Assembly (NCBI GenBank): GCA_947501445.1
Contig: CANMVS010000002.1
Location: forward strand, 186,001-250,000
From: an uncultured Rhizobiaceae group bacterium
GTDB lineage: Bacteria; Pseudomonadota; Alphaproteobacteria; Rhizobiales; Rhizobiaceae
Direction: 5' to 3'
DNA: 64,000 nucleotides
In this document: positions 35,672 through 45,400 of the stretch, piece after piece
How positions within the stretch are numbered: position 1 is the stretch's first letter
How the letters are laid out: every line of letters begins with the position of its first letter
Translations under genes and position numbers: made by a program
Notes under the pieces: model-generated
Database searches by the model: none
What the model was told of the DNA's origin: nothing
The model's input: the letters and a program-made list of their open reading frames with translations, nothing else

Positions 35672-36139
35672 CTAGCGTTCGTTTGCTCTCTCGTTGGTTT
35701 GTTCTTGCTGGGCTTCATTGACTTCGCGTTCCCAGCGATCATCAAAGGAAATCCTGTCAACACGTTCAGCAATTTCCTTGCTCGGTTCGGCATTGTGTTG
35801 TGGTCTGTCTTCTCCGACCATTTTAGACCCGCGACCTTGTTGACGCGTATTGTCGCTTTGCTCTTGATTGCCCGCGCTGTTGAACTCCTTCGTCGTCATA
35901 TCATACTGTTCAAGAAGGCTGTCAACGCGTCTTTCTAACACTTCCTTTGCCGTTGATGTTCCAGTGAAAGGCTCTTTTTCAGCAATATCTTCTTGCTGAA
36001 TTTCTCGCGGTTCAGATGATAGCTTTGCTTCTGCAAATTCTCTTGAAAGTTCGCCATATTTCTCAAGCGAATTATCTAAATCAGACGTCTCGTAGTCCCT
36101 TGAAGAGGTGTGAGGCTGACGCTTTGACATTGAATGCAT
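35672..36139 (-). CDS. Hydrophilic, probably disordered protein
   Basis: Protein of 155 residues, rich in Glu, Arg, Gln, Ser and Asn, with no hydrophobic core and a C-terminus ending in EQTNERANER. A helical stretch (AKEVLERRVDSLLEQYDMTT) may bind a partner. An internal Met at codon 4 is an alternative start. It precedes the Sel1 gene on the same strand. No family recognised; coding status is supported mainly by length, strand and tight spacing. Confidence 0.55.
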   Translation of the reverse strand: MHSMSKRQPHTSSRDYETSDLDNSLEKYGELSREFAEAKLSSEPREIQQEDIAEKEPFTGTSTAKEVLERRVDSLLEQYDMTTKEFNSAGNQEQSDNTRQQGRGSKMVGEDRPQHNAEPSKEIAERVDRISFDDRWEREVNEAQQEQTNERANER

Positions 36140-36271
36140 CCAATTATGAAACTCGAAAGGACATTAGCGAAGACGAATATTCTTGTAAATAGAGTGGGTT
36201 GCGGCGCATTTTTGCGCATCGATTTGGAAATATTATAAAATATACCTTTAGAAACTAATTTTTGAGGGTGT

Positions 36272-36499
36272 ATGACGGCTCATGATAATAGCAGTAAAAA
36301 TGATTTAAAGAACTTCTCCATAAAGCCTGAGGACGATGGGGCATCCGATCCACTCGCGGGAGAGTTTTCCGAGGTAGGAGACACAATTGAAGTAGCGTCT
36401 TCCAACGCGCCATCAGAGCAGCAAATAGTCCAAAAAGATGATGATACATCAGATCGACGTTTGGACGCCATTGCTCCGCTCTTGTTAAAAGAACGCTAA
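36272..36499 (+). CDS. Small acidic protein
   Basis: Protein of 75 residues, hydrophilic and acidic, with EDDGASDPLAGEFSEVGDTI in the middle and DRRLDAIAPLLLKER at the end, a possible short amphipathic helix. GAGGG lies three bases before the ATG. It is convergent with the relaxase gene, ending three bases before the relaxase stop, and divergent from the disordered-protein gene. Function unknown; it may be an anti-sigma- or antitoxin-like small partner, but nothing in the sequence proves that. Confidence 0.5.
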   Translation: MTAHDNSSKNDLKNFSIKPEDDGASDPLAGEFSEVGDTIEVASSNAPSEQQIVQKDDDTSDRRLDAIAPLLLKER

Positions 36500-36502
36500 C
36501 TT

Positions 36503-39031
36503 TTAACGTTCCAATGTACGGTGATGTAGCTTTTGCTCAATCCCACGATTTGAGCCTTTGAGCAAATTATGAATGGCTTCTAATCGCTCCGCAAGGTTTC
36601 GTGATTTTTCAAATGCATTGGATTTTAAAACCTCAAAATCCAAGGTTGATTGTTTCGGCCTTGCTCGACTGAGTTTATTGCTCAAATGCGTAAGACTCCC
36701 GAACTCCTCACTGCTGGCATAGAGCTTCGCTTCCTGCCTGTGGCGGGTCATGGCAACGTAAGCGAGATGTCTATCCATTGTGTGCGAGGCCAGCACGTAA
36801 GAACGATCAACTGTTGCGCCCTGCGATTTATGTATCGTTGTCGCATAACCATGTTCGATATCGTCATAGTCCTTTGTTGAAATCGTAAGCGTGTTGATCT
36901 TTGCGTCTTGGCCTTTGTCGTCAAGCGCAATTGTCAGCTTATTACCGCCCGTTTCAACGATAGTCCCGAGCATGCCATTTTGAACACCGACTTCACGGTC
37001 ATTGCGGGTGAATAATAACCGATCACCAGAAGCAAATTCACGCCTTCCATGTGCTGTTTTAACGGAAATGCCATTTTGCAATTCGCCAGCCTCTTTGCGT
37101 GCCTCACGGATAGATTCATTGATTGCCTTCACATCTACTTTGCGATGAGCCAGAGCAATTTGAGAAGTGCTTCCATCGCTTAACCAATGATCATTGAGAT
37201 AATCGCTGACCAGTGATTGAACCGCATCGTCATTGTCATCGGAAAATTCAACCCGCCCATTTTCCTGATAAGCATTGAGAGCCTTTCGCGTATCACCAAG
37301 CGCAAAGTCTATTGAGGCTTGTTGCTGCCAGTCCTGCCTTTGCCTATGAACAGTATGAAGCTTTGCGGGTTCAATCCGTTCAGTTATGGTGCGGAACGGT
37401 GCGCCCGCTTCAATCGGCTGCAATTGTTCCGCATCACCGACCAGCACCAGCTTCACGCCCTTGTCTTTGGCTTCATTGATAAAGCGCGACATTTGCTTTG
37501 AGCCGATCATGCCAGCTTCATCAATCACAAGCACATCACCACGTTGCAGTTGATTGCGCTCATTTGCCCATGAAAGCTCGAAGGAGGCGAGTGTGCGAGA
37601 TTGTATACCCGAGGACTGTTCAAGCCCTTTAGCCGCCTTACCAGCCAGCGCAGCCCCAAAGACTCTATGCCCCGAGGCTTCCCAAGATTCCCGCGCAGCG
37701 GCAAGGATGGTGCTTTTGCCAGACCCCGCGACACCAACGACGCACGACAATTGCTTATCGTCTGTAACGTGCCGTATCACTTGCTTTTGTTCCTCACTCA
37801 GACCAACGCCAATTTCACACCTAAGCTCCGCGTCGTGATCCCAAATCGCGGCATCGACCTTTTGCTGCGAAATCGCATGCGTTGATCGTTCAGCCATTTG
37901 CCGCGCATTGTTCATCAAGTCCTTTTCAAGCTTGATCATCGCACCCGTTGAATAGCGAATATCCTTGTTAGGCGTGGACGGATCGTTGTTAAGGGCGGCA
38001 AGGTTTTTGGATGCCAACACCTTGTCATAGGCCGCACGGTATTCGGTTGCATCGTGAATGTGAGCGTTGAGTTCTTTTGCTATGTCATGACGGCTAAAGA
38101 CGCTCGCGCGCTCCGTCATCATCGTAAGAATGTGTTCAGGGTCTTTGCGAACCCGTCTTTCAATCGGACTTTCGTTGCGTGGATGTATCGTCTGTTGGGA
38201 AACATCTTGGAAGGGTGTTTGTTGCGGCGAAAGCTGTGCGGCAACCTCATTTGCCTGTTCCACGGAAGGCAGACCCGTAGCCTCACCAAGGCGTGCTCTT
38301 ACATCTTTTGTGTAGACACCTGTTGCGCGAGCAATGGAATAGACTTCCCCGCTTGCATCGACGGCGACGAAGCCACGGCGATTACCAAGAGCAAGAACAA
38401 AACCCTGTTCTTTCAGAGCAGAGGAAAATGCTTCTTTTGAGTCAGAGGACTTCCAAGCATTTTGAAATACCCGCTTGATATCATCGGCGTACTTGCCGCC
38501 GCGTATGGCTTGCTGGTGTTCGGCGTGGGTGTAATTCAGAGGATCACGTTCGGCCTTGTTTTCAAAACCGCGCGGTACGTCCCATCCGTTTTCAAGGAAG
38601 AGTTCATGGCTGAAATTTTCCAGCTTCGTATGGTCAAAGGAATGGTGGATTGCTTTCATGTTGTCCGTGTCGATACGACACCACACGGCATGAGCGTGAA
38701 CCCGTAACTCGCCATCACGCCCGCGTTTATGGTGAAAAACAATTGCGCGGGGTTGGCCTGTCAATCCGAGGCGTTTTTCTGCCCTGTCTATTGTTTCCAC
38801 AAATTGAGCTGTATCCACTTCCGCGCCTTTGGGAGGGCTGAGACTCAGCGAATAAAGATGCTGTTTGCATTCTGTTGCGCGGCTAATGGCAAAAGATTCC
38901 TGAAATGCCGAATGCAGATCATTGCCCATAAACCCCCTGAGTTGATGGACAATGACATTTTCGTTGTCGGCTTTCAGAAGGTGGTTTGCCATATCCTTAG
39001 AGTTGCCGCGCTGGTTGCCGACAAGGATCAT
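36503..39031 (-). CDS. Relaxase-helicase (MobA/TraA type)
   Basis: Protein of 842 residues that nicks and unwinds the element's DNA for transfer. The N-terminal relaxase domain (about 1-250) has the histidine cluster AIVFHHKRGRDGE (His100, His101) and LRVHAHAVWCRID (His112, His114), preceded by YSLSLSPPKGAE. The RecD2-like helicase domain starts near 400: Walker A VVGVAGSGKST, Walker B VLVIDEAGM, then GYATTIHKSQGATVD and YVAMTRHRQEAKLY. The catalytic Tyr is probably within the first 40-60 residues, which I cannot assign. The start overlaps the mobC-like stop by four bases. The fused relaxase-helicase layout is that of Ti-type TraA, though the N-terminus is MobA-like. Confidence 0.9.
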   Translation of the reverse strand: MILVGNQRGNSKDMANHLLKADNENVIVHQLRGFMGNDLHSAFQESFAISRATECKQHLYSLSLSPPKGAEVDTAQFVETIDRAEKRLGLTGQPRAIVFHHKRGRDGELRVHAHAVWCRIDTDNMKAIHHSFDHTKLENFSHELFLENGWDVPRGFENKAERDPLNYTHAEHQQAIRGGKYADDIKRVFQNAWKSSDSKEAFSSALKEQGFVLALGNRRGFVAVDASGEVYSIARATGVYTKDVRARLGEATGLPSVEQANEVAAQLSPQQTPFQDVSQQTIHPRNESPIERRVRKDPEHILTMMTERASVFSRHDIAKELNAHIHDATEYRAAYDKVLASKNLAALNNDPSTPNKDIRYSTGAMIKLEKDLMNNARQMAERSTHAISQQKVDAAIWDHDAELRCEIGVGLSEEQKQVIRHVTDDKQLSCVVGVAGSGKSTILAAARESWEASGHRVFGAALAGKAAKGLEQSSGIQSRTLASFELSWANERNQLQRGDVLVIDEAGMIGSKQMSRFINEAKDKGVKLVLVGDAEQLQPIEAGAPFRTITERIEPAKLHTVHRQRQDWQQQASIDFALGDTRKALNAYQENGRVEFSDDNDDAVQSLVSDYLNDHWLSDGSTSQIALAHRKVDVKAINESIREARKEAGELQNGISVKTAHGRREFASGDRLLFTRNDREVGVQNGMLGTIVETGGNKLTIALDDKGQDAKINTLTISTKDYDDIEHGYATTIHKSQGATVDRSYVLASHTMDRHLAYVAMTRHRQEAKLYASSEEFGSLTHLSNKLSRARPKQSTLDFEVLKSNAFEKSRNLAERLEAIHNLLKGSNRGIEQKLHHRTLER

Positions 39032-39468
39032 GAACCGTTTCCACTCTCCAATCCCATTGCCCCAACGAGATCACGACGAATGCGGTCAAACTCGGCATAA
39101 GCCGTTCGGAGGTCTTTTTCCTCATTGTCAGAGAGCAGCAAGCGGCCTTCTTCCACTGCAACAATCTGGCTGACTATATACGTAGCAATGCCACAATGCC
39201 CGAGACGACGAAGCGCACTCGCAATTGCCTTATCCTGCTTTGTCGGCTTTTTTCGTCGCCGCTTTGGTCTGGAATCGTCAAATAGCTTGCTCAGCACATA
39301 GGCATTCAGTGCAATACCTGCCGCATCCTGTTCCAACCGCACGCGCTGCCCTTTGGAAAGACGAACGGACAGCGGAGCCATACGGCGTTTCTTTTCGGGC
39401 TTGGTGGGTGCCGCAGCCAAAAAGTCGGTGGTTAGTTTGGGGATTGAATTGCTTGTTTGAGGAGTCAT
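39028..39468 (-). CDS. mobC: MobC-like relaxosome accessory protein
   Basis: Basic protein of 146 residues. After a variable N-terminus, MAPLSVRLSKGQRVRLEQDA followed by GIALNAYVLSKLF forms a ribbon-helix-helix-like segment, and the helical second half has ALRRLGHCGIATYIVSQIVA and DLRTAYAEFDRIRRDLVGAM. This fits MobC-type nicking accessory proteins, which open the transfer origin for the relaxase. The ATG at 39468 has AGGAG eight bases upstream and overlaps the stop of a 50-codon ORF by four bases; TTG 39492 and ATG 39474 are less likely. Its own stop overlaps the relaxase start. Confidence 0.75.
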   Translation of the reverse strand: MTPQTSNSIPKLTTDFLAAAPTKPEKKRRMAPLSVRLSKGQRVRLEQDAAGIALNAYVLSKLFDDSRPKRRRKKPTKQDKAIASALRRLGHCGIATYIVSQIVAVEEGRLLLSDNEEKDLRTAYAEFDRIRRDLVGAMGLESGNGS

Positions 39469-39617
39469 GGGCATGGCTCCTCTGTGGGGCAATCAGAGTG
39501 AGCATTGCGTTCCAGTTCATCAAAATCGATATTTGCATCGGATAATTGATCGTGCCAGTCCTCAAAAACCTCAAACAATTGGTTCGAGGCTTCTCCTGTA
39601 AGAGGCACCACGAACAT
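39465..39617 (-). CDS. Small ORF translationally coupled to mobC
   Basis: A 50-residue frame: MFVVPLTGEASNQLFEVFED at the start, then WHDQLSDANIDFDELERNAH, then SDCPTEEPCP. It is acidic and helical. Its TGA stop overlaps the chosen mobC ATG in an ATGA junction, the same arrangement as mobC with the relaxase. The ribosome site of this ORF is weak, so it could be a leader segment. No family recognised. Confidence 0.45.
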   Translation of the reverse strand: MFVVPLTGEASNQLFEVFEDWHDQLSDANIDFDELERNAHSDCPTEEPCP

Positions 39618-40069
39618 ACGCTTAGCTATTTGTTTTTATTATTTTATTTCCCTAAAAAATATTATTTCTTGACGAAACTCCGGTTTCTGTACCAACAATT
39701 GTACTACTTTTTGATTTTCTGAGCGGCACGACCAGTTGTACAAAATCGCGTTGCCTTGCTCCCTCAATCGTCCAGGCAGCCCGGTTTGGTGACAGAAACA
39801 TGAAACGGGTGCCTTGGTACCGGCCTGCATTGCAGCACAGCCGTCGGGCAATTTTTCATTTGGTACAGTTCAGTGCAGTGTAGCCATTGTGGTTCATTCG
39901 GATTTGTCCAGCGAGCATGTGAATGTTGCGGTATGACCGCAGTGCAAATTTCTAACATGAATTATTTGTAATGAAATTTCACTTTAATGCATGCCTGCGC
40001 CACCCCAGATTGGTTTTGCAGGCAATTGCATGAAAGCATAGCCGTAGCGGCCAATATGGAGTAATCGAG
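39618..40069. other. Gene-free stretch at the right end of the element; possible transfer origin
   Basis: No supported gene. Position upstream of mobC and the relaxase makes it the natural place for oriT. A 6-bp inverted repeat TGCGGT/ACCGCA with a three-base loop is at 39927-39941. No nic-site motif that I know (RSF1010-, RP4- or Ti-type) could be read. The transition from island to host composition occurs in this stretch or just after it. Confidence 0.4.
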
Positions 40070-40234
40070 ATGACAAATCGGACACAGAGCGAAAACAGCA
40101 ACCAACCCGGCAAAAATACCAACTCAATACAAAAACACAGCATCGATTTTGAAAAGGTTGTAGGCGGCAACGACCCTATGTGCATCGGTAACATTCCCAC
40201 CTGTCTTAAATGTCAGTGCTTGACCTTGGGGTGA
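40070..40234 (+). CDS. Small ORF with Gly-Gly motif and four-cysteine tail; candidate peptide precursor
   Basis: A 54-residue frame with GGAG eight bases before the ATG. The first 33 residues are polar (QSENSNQPGKNTNSIQKHSI) and end in DFEKVVGG. The remaining 21 residues, starting NDPMCIGNIPTCLKCQC, hold four cysteines. The pattern of polar leader, double glycine and short Cys-rich core resembles bacteriocin or RiPP precursors cut by GG-peptidases. No modifying enzyme or exporter gene lies nearby. It sits between the relaxase end of the island and the first host gene, so its owner is unclear. Coding status rests on the ribosome site and the motif only. Confidence 0.4.
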   Translation: MTNRTQSENSNQPGKNTNSIQKHSIDFEKVVGGNDPMCIGNIPTCLKCQCLTLG

Positions 40235-40731
40235 CCAAGGGCTTCCAAATTGACAAGTTCTGACCGGTCCACCCTCTTCAGCTACCCAGACAATTCACCT
40301 ACCTGCCACGCAATTGGCTCAAATTTCCGTAACACATGAACCAGCGAACGGGCTGCACTGCCGCAGGTTCAGCACCAACGGTTGCGCAGCCCTACAGGTC
40401 CGGTCGGGCGCGAATCAACAGGACCTGTATGTATATACATATATCAGATGTAAACCTTTACATCTATTGGATGCAATTCAGACTGGAGTGACAGCCTGGA
40501 ACCATACGGCGCCGCAATTGGTCCCAATGCCATCGCCTGTTGCAGCCGACAATGCGATGCTTTCTGCCTGTTGAGGCTGCCAGCCCGCGAACGGTCAAAC
40601 CCGCCAGCCAACACCCTGTTATCTGGCGGGCTCCAGCTGCCACAACACAGCCCGCGCTTGTTTACACGCTGCAAAAGCCTACATTTATAGGAGTCGCGAT
40701 TGATGACCCGGGACAGATGATGCCTGTGCCA
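40235..40731. other. Gene-free stretch with hairpins
   Basis: No supported gene; the open frames here lack recognisable content. It contains an AT-rich perfect palindrome TATGTATATACATA (40428-40441) and an 8-bp stem CCCGCCAG/CTGGCGGG with a 15-base loop (40600-40630). Confidence 0.4.
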
Positions 40732-40829
40732 GACCGTTTGATGTTTTGTAAAAACGGGACAACGATGTCGGCCTATATTTTTGTTGATGCGTTCAGGGTT
40801 TGCCGAATCCGCCAATACCTGAATAGCTC
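40732..40829 (-). repeat. Dispersed two-hairpin intergenic repeat, copy 5
   Basis: Minus-orientation, somewhat diverged copy (AAAACGGGACAACGATG and GATGCGTTCAGGGTTTGCC segments). It is the first host repeat to the right of the island and so gives a right limit for the insertion. It ends 22 bases before the next gene. Confidence 0.75.
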
Positions 40830-40851
40830 GAGAGCGAACGGGAGCGTCTGA

Positions 40852-41319
40852 ATGTTCAAGAAACTATTCCAGACATTGGGAATATCCTCGTCCAATCCGG
40901 CTCCCGGCGATGGTCCTTTACCCGCAGCCGAAAAGAATGCCGAACAAAAAGAGACCAAAGGCGACGCATTCCTCACAATCTTGCAGGTCTATGAGGATCA
41001 GTGCAAATCCGCAATGGAAGTGGCTGAACTAGGGCAGGAACACGCGGCCAAGGTCAACCGGACCGGAAAGGTCAATCCGACACTTGTTGCGCAGTTGAAT
41101 AGTGTCCTCGCCGGGATCAAAAAGACCGAGGTGGATGTGTCAAAACATCTGGAAGGCATGGGGTCCGATATTCCAACGGCCACCCATGATGCGCTGGCGG
41201 CCATGGCTGACAGGATCGCCGCAGTCCATAATGCTGTTGATAAGGCCATTAAAGATATTCGGTTCGCCAAACTCGACTTCAATTCAGAACGTGATGACGA
41301 TGATGACGACGGCGAATGA
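40852..41319 (+). CDS. Hypothetical protein with an acidic C-terminus
   Basis: Protein of 155 residues, helical, with no membrane segment. FKKLFQTLGISSSNPAPGDG opens it; the core has FLTILQVYEDQCKSAMEVAE and DALAAMADRIAAVHNAVDKA, heptad-like; the tail is a run of aspartates (ERDDDDDDGE). The ATG lies 22 bases after a dispersed repeat. I do not recognise a family. Confidence 0.6.
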   Translation: MFKKLFQTLGISSSNPAPGDGPLPAAEKNAEQKETKGDAFLTILQVYEDQCKSAMEVAELGQEHAAKVNRTGKVNPTLVAQLNSVLAGIKKTEVDVSKHLEGMGSDIPTATHDALAAMADRIAAVHNAVDKAIKDIRFAKLDFNSERDDDDDDGE

Positions 41320-41557
41320 GTTTGATTTCCGCTGAAATTGCGGGATTTACTCAAACCTGTAGCCAGAAGAACACCATTTATACCTGCGGTATTCATCACA
41401 CAAGATGTGGGTTTCATTGCCAATTCATGAAAAAATCAAGCCACAGCGACTTCTGGAAACTCTTCCAATGCCACCCTCACTTCAATCAATACAAAATATT
41501 AATATAATTATATTTGCAATTTGCGTAATATAAATTACAATTAGTAAGTATTAAAAA

Positions 41558-42397
41558 GTGTCGATTGGTTATTTCGCTGACATGGCATCTGATATCGCCG
41601 CTCATTCCTTGAGAAATACAACACGACCGGAACTGCGATCACGCATTTCGGACGAACAGGCGACGGCGACCAAATATGTTCTTGCCATTATTGCCATTGC
41701 AATGGTTGGGCCATTTCTGTTTGAATGGGGTCGATATTTTGTCATAGGACAGTGGGTCGGCGAACCTGCTGATTTCGCGGCCGCCCAGAGCGTCATATAT
41801 ATGGCGCATGCGGCGACCGCATCGGCTATTGTGGTGTTCTGGTTAATGCAGGCAACACTTGGCCTGAGTATGCTGAAGGGTCGCAAGACATATCGACGCA
41901 AAGCACATCGCATTAGTGGATACATTGCCGCAGCGATGACGATAGCCATTTGCGCAATTGCATTTGCAAATCTCTACGATATCTACGTCGAGGACAGGCA
42001 TAGACACTTCAACGATATGGACGTTGCCGGACTTAGTATGACCGCAATTATTGGCACCGGCTTCATCCTATCAGCGATAGTGCGGGCAAGAGTGCGTGAT
42101 TATGAACACCATCTGGATGACATCATATTTGCATTGGCGATATTTTCATCAACCGGCACTATCAGGCTGATTGAATTGCCGCTCGCTGATTTTCTGCCAA
42201 GCCTCTTGACGATGACGGAGGCCAACCCAATTCGGGCCCTTCCGGTGGTAGGATCAGGGTTGATCTCTGTGCTGATATGGTTTTGGTATGCCCGTATGAG
42301 AAGCATCGTATTTCTCCAATGGGGCAAATTGCTGGTGATCCTGATAATTTTCGCCGTCTTTACCGGGATGTATTTTCAAAATCTCATGCAGACCTGA
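41558..42397 (+). CDS. Multi-pass membrane protein of unknown function
   Basis: Protein of 279 residues with about seven hydrophobic segments, starting at about 40. A motif AHRISGYIAAAMTIAICAIA and paired histidines (DRHRHF, EYHHLDD-like EHHLDD) recall heme-binding or DUF2306-type membrane proteins, but the match is not firm. The GTG at 41558 is used; an ATG at 41582 is the alternative, and neither has a ribosome site. The upstream 70 bases are extremely A+T-rich, as often seen at strong promoters. Confidence 0.6.
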   Translation: MSIGYFADMASDIAAHSLRNTTRPELRSRISDEQATATKYVLAIIAIAMVGPFLFEWGRYFVIGQWVGEPADFAAAQSVIYMAHAATASAIVVFWLMQATLGLSMLKGRKTYRRKAHRISGYIAAAMTIAICAIAFANLYDIYVEDRHRHFNDMDVAGLSMTAIIGTGFILSAIVRARVRDYEHHLDDIIFALAIFSSTGTIRLIELPLADFLPSLLTMTEANPIRALPVVGSGLISVLIWFWYARMRSIVFLQWGKLLVILIIFAVFTGMYFQNLMQT

Positions 42398-42434
42398 TGT
42401 GACCTTGCGGTATCTGGTAGTCGGTCATGTCCAT

Positions 42435-45400
42435 TCAACCGATACCCCAACCACCGCCGCCAGGTGTTTTCATGCAAAAGACATCACCCGGTTCAACCTC
42501 CGTTTGATCATCACCCATCAATACTTCAACAGATCCATCGTTGCGTTCAACGCTGTTTTCACCCCTGGCCCCGTCTTCACCACCTTCTTTGCCAAAGGGG
42601 CTGGTTTTACGGTGTGAGGTCAAGGTCGTCACCGTCATTGATTCACGAAACCGCAACCGGCGAATAATGCCATCCCCACCTGAATATGCGCCGCTTCCCC
42701 CTGAGCCACGGCGAATGGAAAACGCTTCAACGCGCACGGGAAAGCGCTTTTCAAGCACCTCCGGGTCTGTCATGCGCGTATTGGTCATATGCGAATGCAC
42801 GGCGCTTGCACCTGAAAACCCTGGTCCGGCGCCCGTCCCACCACAGATGGTCTCGTAGTTTTGCAATGTATCATTGCCCCAGACAAAATTGTTCATTGTC
42901 CCTTGTGAACCGGCAATTACATTGAGCGCACCATAAAGGCAGTCGGCAATGGATTGGCTGACCTCCGTATTGCCGGCAATGACTGCCGCCGGGTAGACAG
43001 GATTGATCATCGATCCTTGATGCGCGATGATTTTGAGCGGTTTGAGACATCCTTCGTTCATTGGGATATCAGCACCAACGAGTGTGCGAAACACATAGAG
43101 AACGACGGCGCTGCATACCGAAGCGGGTGCATTGTAATTGCCCTTGTCCTGGGGTGATGTGCCGGTAAAATCAATGATGGCTTCACGGCGATCCGGATCA
43201 ACCGTAATGGCCACATTGATATGGGAACCGCTGTCAAGCGGGTAAACGAAGGAACCATTTGCCAGATTGGTTATGACCCGGCGCACCGATTCCTCAGCGT
43301 TATCCTGCACATGGCCCATATAGGCAATAACCGGCCCCCGACCGAAGGCGCTGATCATGCGTTGTACTTCGCGCACGCCTGTCTCATTGGCCGCTATCTG
43401 TGCTTCCAGATCCGCCATATTCTGATCAACGTTGCGGCAGGGGTAGGTTCCGGATGCCAGCAAACTGCGGGTCTCTCTTTCGCGCAATGTGCCACGGTCA
43501 ACAAGTTTGAAATTGCTGATCAGAACACCTTCTTCATCAATGTGCTGGCTGTCAGGAGGAGCCGAGCCCGGCGTGCGCCCGCCAATATCAGCATGGTGCC
43601 CACGCGAACCAACAAAGAAAAGAATATCCTGTCCCGCATCATCAAAGACCGGCGTTATGACAGTCACGTCAGGAAGGTGTGTGCCACCTTCAAACGGATT
43701 GTTCAGCATGTAGCTGTCGCCAGGATGTATTGATCCGGCGTTTTTTTCCAGCACAATCCGCACGCTCTGACTCATGGAGCCCAGATGAACCGGTACATGC
43801 GGTGCATTGGCGACAAGCCCGCCCTGCCCGTCAAAGAGCGCGCAGGAAAAATCCAGCCGTTCCTTGATGTTGACCGAGTAGGCGGTATTTGCCAGCGTTG
43901 CACCCATCTGCTCGGCAATCGACATGAAAAGATTATTGAACACTTCCAGCATGATCGGATCCACATTGGTTCCGATGGCTGCCTCCAGTTTTTTCTCCAC
44001 CATGCGCGTCAGAATGAGATTTCCAAGTCCATCCAGGCGCGCGTTCCAACCGGCCTCCACAATATTTGTGCCGGTTCTTTCGGTAATGATTGCCGGTCCG
44101 TTTATTGTCTGATCAACACCAAGCGCATCCCGATCATACAGGGGGGCCTGATGCCATGACCCCTCGCTCCTCATCTGTACATGGGCCACCGGCGCGGCTG
44201 CACCCCGCGCCTCGCTGTGCAATTGCCCAATGGCCGTTTCAGATTCGCCGATGGCCTCTGTTGCCAGCATATCGATAATCAGATCGCGGCTCGGTGAGGC
44301 AAAACCAAACCGGGATCGGTGCGCCTGATCAAACCGCTCACGCATTTGCGCCGTCGTGCCAAAGGCAACTTCCAGCGTCTGATGCGAGCCCGCATAACGA
44401 ATATGGGCGTGCCGTTCAACTTGAATACGGGCTTCTTCAACCCCCTGCTGCAGCACTTCATGACGCGCCTGCTGTTCCAGATCATCCAAAGCTATACAGG
44501 CCGCATCATAGGCATCAATCGGTGCATCGAACTGAAGTTCGCGCAACGCCCTAATTTCAGCAAGCCCCATACCATAGGCCGACAACACCCCGGCAAACGG
44601 ATGGATGAACACGGATTTCATCCCCAGAGCATCGGCAATAAGACAGGCATGCTGACCACCCGCGCCGCCAAAACAGTTCAATGTATAGGCGGTAACATTG
44701 TAACCGCGCTGGACAGAAATCTTCTTCACGGCATTGGCCATATTTTCGACCGCCACCCGCAAAAAGCCCTCTGCTGTGTCTTCCGCCGATAGCAGCGGCC
44801 CACCGGTCTGCTGTGCTATTTCAGCGGCGATGGCATCGAATTTCTGCCGAACGACATCCGCATCGAGAGGCAAATCGGCATCAGGTCCGAATACGCTGGG
44901 AAAATGCGCCGGATTAAGCTTGCCCAGCATGACGTTGCAATCGGTCACCGTCAGCGGTCCATCCCGCCTGTAACAGGCTGGTCCCGGATTGGCACCCGCA
45001 CTTTCCGGCCCAACCTGATATCGCCCGCCCCTGAACGTCAGTATGGAACCGCCACCGGCTGCAACCGTATGTATATTCATCATTGGTGCGCGCATGCGAA
45101 CCCCGGCTACCTCGGTCTCGAAACTGCGCTCGAACTCACCGGCATAGTGACACACATCTGTTGATGTCCCCCCCATGTCAAAACCGATCAGCTTGTCAAA
45201 TCCGGCAAGTTCAGCCGTTTTCACCATACCGACCACGCCGCCGGCCGGTCCGGACAGGATGGCATCCTTGCCCTGAAAAAGTCGGGCATCGGTCAACCCG
45301 CCATTTGACTGCATGAACATCAGGCGTTCACAGGCACCACCCTCCACATCAAGTGCATCAGCAACCTGATCGATGTATCGCCTCAAAATGGGGGTAAGAT

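Larger units (their letters stand above)
19985..40022. mobile_element. Integrative mobilizable element at tRNA-Leu(UAA), about 20 kb
   Basis: The left end is set by the serine recombinase that reads into tRNA-Leu. Inside are a recombinase, a coupling protein, a relaxase-helicase, a MobC-like protein, ArdA, a toxin-antitoxin pair and defence-like genes. Base composition is clearly more A+T-rich than the flanks. The host's dispersed repeat is absent inside but occurs on both sides. No VirB/Trb mating-pair genes are present, so the element is probably mobilizable and not self-transmissible. The right end is not defined by a clear direct repeat: it must lie between the MobC-side small ORF (39,617) and the repeat copy at 40,732, and 40,008-40,022 is only a weak candidate site. 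Confidence 0.7.

Noticed and set aside
39601-39617. GGCACCA match to the tRNA-Leu 3-prime end as a right attachment site
   Set aside because: Only seven bases, and they fall at the start of the small coupled ORF; too short to support a boundary.
39979-40200. 73-residue minus-strand hydrophobic frame
   Set aside because: It is the complement of the small Gly-Gly ORF region and lacks a ribosome site; hydrophobicity arises from the antisense of a polar leader.
40314-40574. 86-residue frame with several cysteines
   Set aside because: No ribosome site, no recognisable motif, and it crosses palindromic sequence; kept as non-coding.
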